A stretch of DNA of 7,408 bases from Candidatus Dojkabacteria bacterium. GTDB lineage: Bacteria; Patescibacteriota; Dojkabacteria; SC72. Both the position numbers and the translations under genes were made by a program. The notes below the pieces were generated by a model. It saw only the letters and a program-made list of their open reading frames with translations. It did not search any database and was not told the DNA's origin. The stretch's first letter is position 1, and every line of letters starts with the position of its first letter. Positions 1 to 5,074 of the stretch are shown in pieces. Where the stretch lies: contig JAAZGF010000061.1 in NCBI GenBank assembly GCA_012511375.1, forward strand, positions 1 to 7,408, given 5' to 3'.

Positions 1-302
1 AACCAACATTTGAAGTCTCAAATACTTCTAAAAGGAGTATGATATTCCCATTTGGAGGACCTGCTATTAGATATGGGCTAGATGAATTCAAAAAGGCTTT
101 AGAGAAAGTTATTTCTCTTGATGCAAACACGTCTATACTGGTATACCAAAGCGAAAGAATTAGAAATAATGGAAAAACACCTGAACCTAAGTATATGAAG
201 GTTACACCGGGACAGATAGAAGTATTTAAAACTGCAATAGCTAATAAAGAAAGGGCTAACAGTATTCCTACAGAACAGCAATCAGGCCATATTCCTGTAT
301 AA
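1..302 (+). CDS. C-terminal part of an unrecognised protein (5' end outside window)
   Basis: The reading frame is open from the left edge and ends at TAA 300-302, giving about 99 residues. I treat it as the tail of a longer protein. The first in-frame ATG (39) has its only Shine-Dalgarno-like stretch (AAAGGAG, 31-37) just one base upstream, too close to work, and the frame continues upstream without a stop. The sequence has a Gly/Pro-rich turn (FGGPAIRYG), then an amphipathic, lysine-rich helical stretch (LDEFKKALEKVISL), a short hydrophobic strand (SILVYQS) and a charged, low-complexity tail. I see no signal peptide, membrane segment or catalytic motif. The family is not recognised and I assign no function. 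It converges on the recombinase gene, with only 3 bp between the two stop codons and no room for a separate terminator. Confidence 0.6.
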   Translation, partial: PTFEVSNTSKRSMIFPFGGPAIRYGLDEFKKALEKVISLDANTSILVYQSERIRNNGKTPEPKYMKVTPGQIEVFKTAIANKERANSIPTEQQSGHIPV

Positions 303-305
303 TCA

Positions 306-1670
306 TTATTTCAGTGGATGATTCTTTTTAACAGTTTCTTCTGCAAACTTTTCACTAGCATGCACATACCTAGTGGTAGTATTCAGGCTCTCATGACCTA
401 ATAGCACCTGTAATGCTACTGGACTAGCTCCCTGTTCAGCTAAATAGGTGGCAAAACCATGCCTTAAACTATGAGCAGAAGTAGGTATCTGTATGCCTAA
501 TTTCCTTCTATATATAGCAATCCTTTCCTGAAAATAGTTAGTAGAAAGTCTAGAGTTTGGTTTCTTAGCTCTAACACCAGAGAAAGGAATAAAGAGGGCA
601 GGGGAATCGAACTTATTTAGCAAACCACTTTTTCTATAATTTTCAACTAGCTTAATATACTTTCTATTTCCCTTGTCAAAAATTTCTAAATTTAGGCTAG
701 AAACCCCAGATGTTTCACGGCCTTTTTCGTCTGAATTTTCTAATAAAATTTCTTCCATTTCTACTGGTTGTTCTTCTTCATTTCTATCCAAAAACGCATA
801 TTTTAATCTTACTGTTAAATATTTATTTAACCAATCTAAAGCTCTTGTTGTTAAAAATACCGATCTTTCTTTCTTACCTTTTCCCATGATATACAATTTA
901 CCATCCTCACTTATCTGTTCTAAATTCATAGATATTAATTCTGATATTCTCATTCCTGTCGATATTAACATCTCTAACATGCATCTATTTCTTAAAGCTA
1001 CTCTCTCATCCCTCTCAAAAAGCATTGGTGATTCTATCAATCTTACAAGTTCCTCAAAAGGTGCAACCTTCTTTATCCTCTTTTCTGTTTTCATCATTTC
1101 AATTGCATCAGGAGGCATTGGTATTTCTAAATCCCAAGATATTCTAAATTTCAAAAATGATCTTAAAGCAGATAACATTCTATTTATACTTCGTGGATCC
1201 AAACCTTCATTTTTTCTTGCTGAACTATTTAAAGGTTTAGAATATTTTCCAAGAGTACCATAGACCTTACTGTAAACATCAGACAAGAATTTGCTCTCGA
1301 AGGTAGCCTCACGTTTCACCACCTTTTCTTCTAGGTTTGAAGGTGTCTTTACATCACTTTCAAATTTGACATGCCTTAAATCGCCTCTGAGAGCCTCCTG
1401 CTCGGAAACCCTTTCTGCATCTACTTTTCCTACATATTTCTCTCTAAATCTATCTAAATCCTTTAAATGCTCACCTGCAACTAAGTATCCCTTAAATGTA
1501 TTTATGTCCTTTTTTTTAACATCACTAAACTTAACATTTCTAAAGTGTAGAAACGTTGCAAAGATACAAAGATCCCGAGCGTAATTATGAATAGTCTGTA
1601 AGCTGTAATTGTTGTTTTGAAGATAGAGGAGATAATCATCCTGATCTTTTAATTTTGGGAATCCCATCAT
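306..1670 (-). CDS. Xer-like tyrosine recombinase with two large insertions
   Basis: Site-specific tyrosine recombinase/integrase of the XerC/XerD type, which cuts and rejoins DNA through a 3'-phosphotyrosine intermediate. The catalytic set is complete: R241 (STGMRISEL), K264 (MGKGKKER), H400 and R403 (HSLRHGF), H426 (LLGHESLN) and Y435 (TTTRYVH). Spacing within H400-Y435 matches E. coli XerD (35 residues). At 454 aa it is about 150 residues longer than XerC/XerD. One charged insertion (about residues 66-155) splits the N-terminal core-binding domain between its early helices and the LDPRSINRMLSALRSF helix. A second, acidic one (about 290-355) lies between the catalytic Lys region and HxxR. 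The protein starts with two Met codons. The second (1667) lies 8 nt from a TATAAA box and may be the real start of a leaderless mRNA; no Shine-Dalgarno is visible. It could be the chromosomal dimer-resolution enzyme or an integrase-like homologue; the sequence alone does not decide. Confidence 0.93.
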   Translation of the reverse strand: MMGFPKLKDQDDYLLYLQNNNYSLQTIHNYARDLCIFATFLHFRNVKFSDVKKKDINTFKGYLVAGEHLKDLDRFREKYVGKVDAERVSEQEALRGDLRHVKFESDVKTPSNLEEKVVKREATFESKFLSDVYSKVYGTLGKYSKPLNSSARKNEGLDPRSINRMLSALRSFLKFRISWDLEIPMPPDAIEMMKTEKRIKKVAPFEELVRLIESPMLFERDERVALRNRCMLEMLISTGMRISELISMNLEQISEDGKLYIMGKGKKERSVFLTTRALDWLNKYLTVRLKYAFLDRNEEEQPVEMEEILLENSDEKGRETSGVSSLNLEIFDKGNRKYIKLVENYRKSGLLNKFDSPALFIPFSGVRAKKPNSRLSTNYFQERIAIYRRKLGIQIPTSAHSLRHGFATYLAEQGASPVALQVLLGHESLNTTTRYVHASEKFAEETVKKNHPLK

Positions 1671-1675
1671 ATTTC

Positions 1676-1681
1676 TTTATA
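1676..1681 (-). promoter_or_regulatory. candidate -10 box of the recombinase gene
   Basis: TATAAA on the minus strand, 5 nt before the first and 8 nt before the second ATG of the recombinase. No convincing -35 hexamer lies at 16-18 bp, so this rests on the -10 match and on similar geometry at ruvA and yebC. It would give a leaderless or nearly leaderless mRNA. Confidence 0.35.
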
Positions 1682-1803
1682 CCAAATTAGATTTTAAACA
1701 ACCAGAGTAGGGGACCATTTTAAGAGAAAGAGAACACAGGAGACAAGAAAGAGTATTCCTCCAAAAACATAGCTGTACAAATGCTCCTAACATCTCTCAT
1801 TTA

Positions 1804-1831
1804 ATTCGAATGTATAAAATTACATTTTAGT
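1804..1831. repeat. 28-bp dyad with dif-like 11-6-11 geometry
   Basis: Two 11-bp arms (ATTCGAATGTA and TACATTTTAGT) flank a 6-bp centre (TAAAAT). The six bases next to the centre, AATGTA/TACATT, are perfectly inverted, and 8 of 11 arm positions match overall. Bacterial dif sites have the same plan: two 11-bp Xer arms, a 6-bp central region, and conservation strongest next to the centre. The inner arm bases here (TGTA/TACA) differ from the classical ATAA/TTAT, so the dif-like reading is inferred from geometry and position about 135 bp upstream of a tyrosine recombinase. It could also be an operator or a chance AT-rich dyad. Confidence 0.3.
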
Positions 1832-1888
1832 GAGTCCCCTCGATGTCCCCCTTACGGCATCGCATATAAGGACAATTATACTCGACTC
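1832..1888. repeat. nested inverted-repeat element, possible structured RNA or operator
   Basis: Several complementary arms nest here, described on the minus strand. The outer arms are GAGTC (1888-1884) and GACTC (1836-1832). Inside them, TGTCC (1874-1870) pairs with GGACA (1848-1844), extended by TTA/TAA with a 3-G bulge. A competing pairing, CGATG (1862-1858) with CATCG (1845-1841), shares bases with the GGACA arm, so the two are mutually exclusive. On the plus strand, GTCCCC occurs at 1834-1839 and 1845-1850, exactly 11 bp apart. A minus-strand TATAAT (1875-1880) lies inside the element, without a good -35. No known riboswitch family was recognised. Confidence 0.35.
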
Positions 1889-1897
1889 CCTTCTTTG

Positions 1898-2011
1898 TTA
1901 TTGTAACACATTATCGTAAAAGGGGGAAGGACTCTCTCTACCTGAGTAAAGATCAACTGAAAACAAAATAATTAAAATAAATAAAACATATACTTCTACT
2001 ATACTCTCCAT
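1898..2011 (-). CDS. putative 37-aa single-span membrane microprotein
   Basis: A short ORF (ATG 2011-2009, stop TAA 1900-1898) preceded by GAGGAG seven bases before the ATG, one of the best Shine-Dalgarno sites in the window. The product begins MESIVEVY. It has one strongly hydrophobic segment at residues 7-19 (VYVLFILIILFSV), enough for a single membrane span, followed by a short polar tail containing RESPSPFYDN. It lies between the polytopic membrane protein and the recombinase on the same strand and is not overlapped by another gene. The family is unrecognised and no function is assigned. Support is the ribosome binding site, spacing and coherent hydrophobic profile. Against it are its small size and the fact that T-rich DNA encodes hydrophobic residues by default. 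Confidence 0.45.
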   Translation of the reverse strand: MESIVEVYVLFILIILFSVDLYSGRESPSPFYDNVLQ

Positions 2012-2018
2012 ATTCTTT

Positions 2019-2024
2019 CTCCTC
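2019..2024 (-). promoter_or_regulatory. Shine-Dalgarno site of the microprotein
   Basis: GAGGAG on the minus strand with a 7-nt spacer (AAAGAAT) to the ATG at 2011. This site is the main reason to treat the 37-codon frame as a gene. Confidence 0.5.
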
Positions 2025-2045
2025 TGGGCTGAGATTAGCAGAACC

Positions 2046-2054
2046 TTATCCACA
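2046..2054 (+). promoter_or_regulatory. perfect DnaA-box 9-mer (TTATCCACA)
   Basis: TTATCCACA matches the canonical DnaA box exactly. It is a single copy: I found no second good match in the gap, so this is not evidence of a replication origin. It also forms the left half of a small dyad (TTATC, 6-bp spacer, GATAA; 2046-2061). It could be a DnaA-titration or regulatory site upstream of the microprotein, or chance. Confidence 0.35.
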
Positions 2055-2060
2055 TTGATA

Positions 2061-2084
2061 ACTATGGGTTTTAAATACTATGGG
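2061..2084 (+). repeat. 8-bp direct repeat ACTATGGG, period 16
   Basis: ACTATGGG occurs at 2061-2068 and 2077-2084, separated by 8 bp (TTTTAAAT). The pair lies 50-75 bp upstream of the microprotein start, where an operator would be expected. No regulator gene in the window points to a ligand. Confidence 0.4.
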
Positions 2085-2112
2085 CTGGCTGGGCCCCTCC
2101 CCCTACTCTCAT

Positions 2113-2138
2113 GAAACAAGACCTCTGTTTTTTGTTTC
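2113..2138. repeat. 7-bp inverted repeat at the end of the membrane-protein gene
   Basis: GAAACAA (2113-2119) and TTGTTTC (2132-2138) are perfect inverted arms around a 12-bp loop. The hairpin begins at the last base of the membrane-protein stop codon. In the direction of transcription no T-tract follows, so it is not a classical intrinsic terminator. It may protect the mRNA 3' end or simply reflect AT-rich sequence. Confidence 0.35.
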
Positions 2139-2953
2139 TAGATGTTCAAAAAAACTCCTAAGAAAAACGCTATTACTAAAACAATAAGATAGAAAGAGAT
2201 ACCTTTAGCCTTACTATGCACAACTCGCTCTCGACTGACCACCCCTACTGAAAAGAAATATCCTAAAACAGGCAAAGCTGAAACAACCTCATGTGAATCA
2301 CCCGTTAAAAACATTCCAAGGAAGAGAATCATTGATATTAAGACTGTTAACACAGTCTTTCTTGTAAGCTCCCTACCCTGCATCCCTATATTTGCATAGT
2401 GTAGTAAAGTAACAAAAATATATGTAAACAGTATAAGAGGAATTAAAATATACAGTTCGAAGCCACTTACTAAGAAACTAAAGGTAAAAAAATACATCAT
2501 AAGAAGAGACACCAAGTAAGAAGAAGTTCTCCCTACTTGTGCAAGTGGTATTTTTTTAAACAGATCTACATTTAAAACATTAGCCATTAAGAAGGAAATA
2601 TAGTTTCCTAAAAAGGCTAGAAATATTAACAAGAAGAGAATAAAGGCCTCATAGATACGACTAAATTTTTGAAAGAAGAAAAATTCAATGAAAAGTGCTT
2701 GAGAAAAGACATAAAAGGATGGCTGCAGAAGAAAAAGTATTGATTTTTTCTTAACTTTGAAACCAAATGCCCATATCAATCCTACAAAAGTTATTAAAAA
2801 ATATATAAAGGCAGTTAAATATATTCTCCATATTCCTACCTGTGATTCAGCTTGAGTAATTTTAGAAACAAAGATTGCCAAAGCAATAAAAGCTGCAAGG
2901 ACTAGTAGCTTTCCCCTTTTTTCCTCATCTATATTTCTACCTATCTTATCCAT
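2138..2953 (-). CDS. polytopic membrane protein of unknown function, coupled to ruvB
   Basis: A 271-residue, strongly hydrophobic protein with about eight or nine predicted membrane spans, at roughly residues 15-31, 43-64, 71-95, 99-121, 143-163, 165-187, 199-217, 225-240 and 251-270. The N terminus is short and charged (MDKIGRNIDEEKRGK), without a cleavable signal peptide. Basic clusters after the second span (KVKKK) and around residue 195 (RELTRK) suggest cytoplasmic loops. I see no transporter, enzyme or nucleotide-binding motif and do not recognise the family. Its ATG overlaps the ruvB stop by 8 bp and has no Shine-Dalgarno of its own, so translation is probably coupled to ruvB. Being in the ruvAB operon indicates co-expression, not necessarily a repair role. 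Confidence 0.8.
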   Translation of the reverse strand: MDKIGRNIDEEKRGKLLVLAAFIALAIFVSKITQAESQVGIWRIYLTAFIYFLITFVGLIWAFGFKVKKKSILFLLQPSFYVFSQALFIEFFFFQKFSRIYEAFILFLLIFLAFLGNYISFLMANVLNVDLFKKIPLAQVGRTSSYLVSLLMMYFFTFSFLVSGFELYILIPLILFTYIFVTLLHYANIGMQGRELTRKTVLTVLISMILFLGMFLTGDSHEVVSALPVLGYFFSVGVVSRERVVHSKAKGISFYLIVLVIAFFLGVFLNI

Positions 2954-3965
2954 CTATTGACTCTATATATTTTAGACCCTTTGTTGTTAGTACTCTACCC
3001 CTAGAAGTCCTTTTAATATACCCACATTTCATCAGATAAGGCTCATGCACATCTGCTAATGTAACCTCGTCTTCCGATATAGAGGCAGCTAGTGTAGAGA
3101 GCCCTATTGGCCCTCCTGCAAAATTATTTAATATTGTTCTAAGGATTACCCTGTCTATCTCTTCTAAGCCTTGCAAATCAACCCCTAACAGCTCCATTGT
3201 CCTTTTAACTATCTCCTCCGTAACAACATCTGATTTCTCTTTGTCTGCATAATCCCTAGTCCTTCTTAATAGTCTCAACCCTACTCTAGCCGTCCCTCTA
3301 GAACAGTTGGCTAACATTTTTAAAGCCTCCTTCTCTACCTCTATCTCCCACAATTTACTAGCACGTTCTAAAATAGAAACTAGATCAGATTGAGAGAAAA
3401 AGTCTAGCCTTTGGATTAAACCGAATCTATCTCGCAGAGGAGAACTTATCCTCCCGATTTGTGTGGTTGCTCCTATTAAAGTAAATGGTTCTAATGTTAA
3501 ACGTATGGTTTTTGCTGATGGACCTTTACCCATAATTATATCCAAAACCCTATCTTCCATTGCAGGATAAAGGATTTCCTCCACCACTTTAGATAATCTA
3601 TGTATCTCATCTATAAAGAGCACATCATTAGCCTTGAGCCCCGTCACTATTGCTGCTAAGTCACCCTGTCTCTCTACAGCTGGCCCTGATGTGATTTTAA
3701 TAGAGGAACCTATTTCATTTGCAATAGCCATAGCAAATGTAGTTTTCCCTAACCCTGGAGGACCATAAAAAAGGATATGATCTATAACTTCATTTCTCTT
3801 ACGTGCAGAATCTATCATCATTTTTAGAGTCTCTTTCTCTGTTTTTCTCCCAATAATCTCCTCTAGCTTGCTTGGCCTAATCTTCTGTTCTAATTCTGGA
3901 ATCTTAGATGTTGTTTCTAGATTCTCTCTTTTTGTTTTTTTGTTGCTAACACTTGATTCTATCAT
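2946..3965 (-). CDS. ruvB: Holliday junction branch-migration ATPase RuvB
   Basis: Hexameric AAA+ motor that, with RuvA, drives branch migration of Holliday junctions. The 339-aa length matches the family (336 in E. coli). Visible motifs are Walker A GPPGLGKT (residues 68-75), Walker B DEIH (119-122), sensor 1 GATT (165-168), the arginine-finger region SPLRDRFG (about 175-182), a sensor-2 helix (GTARVGLRLLRR, where GTPR is more usual) and a C-terminal winged helix ending in TSRGRVLTTKG. I chose ATG 3965. It forms an ATGA overlap with the ruvA stop and follows a strong AAAGGAGGTG ribosome binding site. An upstream ATG at 4022 would add 19 non-conserved residues and overlap ruvA by 61 bp. A membrane-protein gene overlaps its 3' end. 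Confidence 0.97.
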   Translation of the reverse strand: MIESSVSNKKTKRENLETTSKIPELEQKIRPSKLEEIIGRKTEKETLKMMIDSARKRNEVIDHILFYGPPGLGKTTFAMAIANEIGSSIKITSGPAVERQGDLAAIVTGLKANDVLFIDEIHRLSKVVEEILYPAMEDRVLDIIMGKGPSAKTIRLTLEPFTLIGATTQIGRISSPLRDRFGLIQRLDFFSQSDLVSILERASKLWEIEVEKEALKMLANCSRGTARVGLRLLRRTRDYADKEKSDVVTEEIVKRTMELLGVDLQGLEEIDRVILRTILNNFAGGPIGLSTLAASISEDEVTLADVHEPYLMKCGYIKRTSRGRVLTTKGLKYIESIDG

Positions 3966-4543
3966 CCTCTCAGCACCTCCTTTATTAACTCCTCTATATT
4001 TACATTTTTCTTCTTTGTCCATACCTTCTCTCCTTTAGTTACCTTTTCTTTCAACTGCTCTCCTGAAAAACCCAAAGCTTTAAGAACCTCTTTTAGCTCT
4101 TTAATTATCTGTTCTTCAGTCTCTTCTTTTTCATCAAAGTCTATCTTACCTCGTAATTCTAGAATGATTTTCTGTGCTCCCTTAATACCTAAACCCGGAA
4201 CTTTACTTAAAGCCTTAGCATCTCCCTTTAATATTATGTCCTCTAATTTCACCCTTGAGAACATAGAGAGAATAGCCAAACCTGTCTTAGGACCAATCCC
4301 TGAGACAGAAATTAGTTGCTCAAAAAATTTTCTCTCTTCTTCTTTCTGAAAGCCAAAAAGCATCTGGGTGTCTTCTCTTACATGAAGATAGGTAAAGAGG
4401 GAGTATCTCTCCCCTTTTGAAAGCGCCGTATATGAAGCAGGAATATTCACTCTGTATCCTACACCTCCATCTGTTAAGATATCTACATAGGAGTTTTTAG
4501 ATATGTGATATTTAAGTATGTCCCCTGTTATATATGAAATCAT
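3962..4543 (-). CDS. ruvA: Holliday junction-binding protein RuvA
   Basis: Tetrameric protein that binds the four-way junction and loads RuvB. At 193 aa it is close to the usual ~200. It has an N-terminal OB-fold (about 1-65) including GGVGYRVNIP and the acidic pin E57-D58 in HVREDTQMLFGF. Two helix-hairpin-helix motifs follow, SGIGPKTGLAIL (81-92) and VPGLGIKGAQKI (115-126); the second lacks the common GKKTAE form. A flexible acidic linker (137-145) leads to the C-terminal domain III (about 146-193) that contacts RuvB. The ATG at 4543 matches the family start. It has no Shine-Dalgarno; instead TATAAT lies 8 nt upstream, so the mRNA is probably leaderless. ruvB follows with a 4-bp overlap. 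Confidence 0.96.
   Translation of the reverse strand: MISYITGDILKYHISKNSYVDILTDGGVGYRVNIPASYTALSKGERYSLFTYLHVREDTQMLFGFQKEEERKFFEQLISVSGIGPKTGLAILSMFSRVKLEDIILKGDAKALSKVPGLGIKGAQKIILELRGKIDFDEKEETEEQIIKELKEVLKALGFSGEQLKEKVTKGEKVWTKKKNVNIEELIKEVLRG
3974..3983 (-). promoter_or_regulatory. strong Shine-Dalgarno of ruvB
   Basis: AAAGGAGGTG inside the end of ruvA, with about 10 nt between GGAGG and ATG 3965. It decides the ruvB start against the upstream ATG at 4022 and shows that this organism uses Shine-Dalgarno initiation at least for internal operon genes. Confidence 0.75.
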
Positions 4544-4551
4544 ATACTTCT

Positions 4552-4557
4552 ATTATA
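4552..4557 (-). promoter_or_regulatory. -10 box of ruvA, leaderless start
   Basis: A perfect TATAAT on the minus strand, ending 8 nt before the ruvA ATG. Transcription would start at or within a base or two of the ATG. No clear TTGACA-like -35 lies at 16-18 bp, only a T-rich tract. Together with the hairpin/T-tract behind ruvC, this makes ruvAB plus the membrane protein a transcription unit separate from yebC-ruvC. Confidence 0.5.
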
Positions 4558-4570
4558 CAGGATTTGAGAG

Positions 4571-4602
4571 AAAAAAAAGGAAAGAGTGTTATTCAAGAAC
4601 AC
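4571..4602 (-). terminator. possible weak intrinsic terminator behind ruvC
   Basis: Three bases after the ruvC stop, GTGTT (4602-4598) and AACAC (4590-4586) can form a 5-bp stem with a 7-nt loop. This is followed by TCTTTCC and a run of eight T (4578-4571). The stem is short and the T-run is offset by 7 nt, so termination may be partial. The arrangement fits a unit boundary just before the ruvA promoter. Confidence 0.4.
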
Positions 4603-4605
4603 AAC

Positions 4606-5070
4606 TTAACGAGAGGATGCTATAGCTATAGCAATGGCATCTGCAGCATCATCAGGTTTAGGTATATTTTCCAAACTACACAATACTTTTATGTTCTCTT
4701 GAACTTGTTTCTTATCTGCTTTCCCATACCCTGTAACTGCACTTTTGACTTGTAGAGGGGTAAATTCTTTTATGGGTATATTGTTTTTCTCAAGAGCCAA
4801 CCTTATCACCCCCCTAGCCTCTCCTACACTCATTGCAGTTTTTGCATTGTTGTAAAAGATTAATGTCTCAACTCCTGCTAAATCTGGTTCAAATTTAGCA
4901 ATTAGCTCTTCCATATCTTGATATATCTCCAAAAGACGAGTAGATACAGATAACCCCTTTTTAGTTGATATACAACCAAAATCTACTACCTCTGGATCGT
5001 TGTTATCATTAAAATCCACTACAGCCCAACCCGTAGTAGCTAATCCTGGATCTATTCCTAATATACGCAT
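4606..5070 (-). CDS. ruvC: Holliday junction resolvase RuvC
   Basis: RNase H-fold, Mg2+-dependent endonuclease that resolves Holliday junctions by paired nicks. The four acidic catalytic residues are visible: D7 (GIDPG), E68 (AGVETLIF), D141 and D144 (PDDAADA), matching D7, E66, D138 and D141 of E. coli. The conserved GYGKADKKQVQ segment (114-124) is also present. At 154 aa it lacks the C-terminal tail of the 173-aa E. coli protein but the catalytic fold is complete. It starts with ATG 5070, 4 bp after the yebC stop. It has no Shine-Dalgarno at normal distance (a GGAG lies about 20 nt upstream), so translation is probably coupled to yebC. Confidence 0.96.
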   Translation of the reverse strand: MRILGIDPGLATTGWAVVDFNDNNDPEVVDFGCISTKKGLSVSTRLLEIYQDMEELIAKFEPDLAGVETLIFYNNAKTAMSVGEARGVIRLALEKNNIPIKEFTPLQVKSAVTGYGKADKKQVQENIKVLCSLENIPKPDDAADAIAIAIASSR

Positions 5071-5074
5071 GATA

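Larger units (their letters stand above)
1671..2137. other. intergenic gap with repeats, dyads and one microORF
   Basis: This 467-bp stretch between the membrane-protein gene and the recombinase gene has no ORF longer than 40 codons that looks coding. Apart from the microprotein ORF at 1898-2011, it contains a hairpin at the membrane-protein stop, a GC-rich patch in AT-rich surroundings (2081-2106), paired direct repeats, a DnaA-box 9-mer, nested inverted repeats (1832-1888) and an 11-6-11 dyad (1804-1831), each listed separately. I see no tRNA-like TpsiC/anticodon arrangement and no terminal inverted repeats of an insertion sequence. Confidence 0.7.

Noticed and set aside
39..302. Complete 87-aa gene starting at ATG 39
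   Set aside because: The Shine-Dalgarno-like AAAGGAG is one base from the ATG, and the frame is open to the left edge. A partial gene is more likely.
673..1263. 196-codon plus-strand open frame inside the recombinase gene
   Set aside because: It is antisense to a protein with complete catalytic motifs, has no recognisable product, and is rich in Ser/Phe/Leu as expected from the reverse strand of such a gene.
1714..1794. Two short minus-strand frames (26 and 38 codons, from the ATGs near 1800 and 1793)
   Set aside because: Neither has a usable ribosome binding site at normal distance or a coherent protein profile.
306..1831. Integrated mobile element carried by the recombinase
   Set aside because: No att direct repeats, cargo genes or change in base composition are visible within the window, so an element boundary cannot be supported.
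1960..2054. Replication origin (AT-rich tract plus DnaA box)
   Set aside because: Only one DnaA box, no dnaA/dnaN/gyr genes nearby, and the AT-rich tract is explained by codons of a hydrophobic segment.
2020..2106. tRNA or known small RNA on either strand of the GC-rich patch
   Set aside because: A GGTTC stretch resembles a TpsiC arm, but there is no matching acceptor, anticodon or D arm.
3966..4022. ruvB N-terminal extension from ATG 4022
   Set aside because: It would overlap ruvA by 61 bp and add residues not seen in RuvB. ATG 3965 has the ATGA overlap and a strong Shine-Dalgarno.
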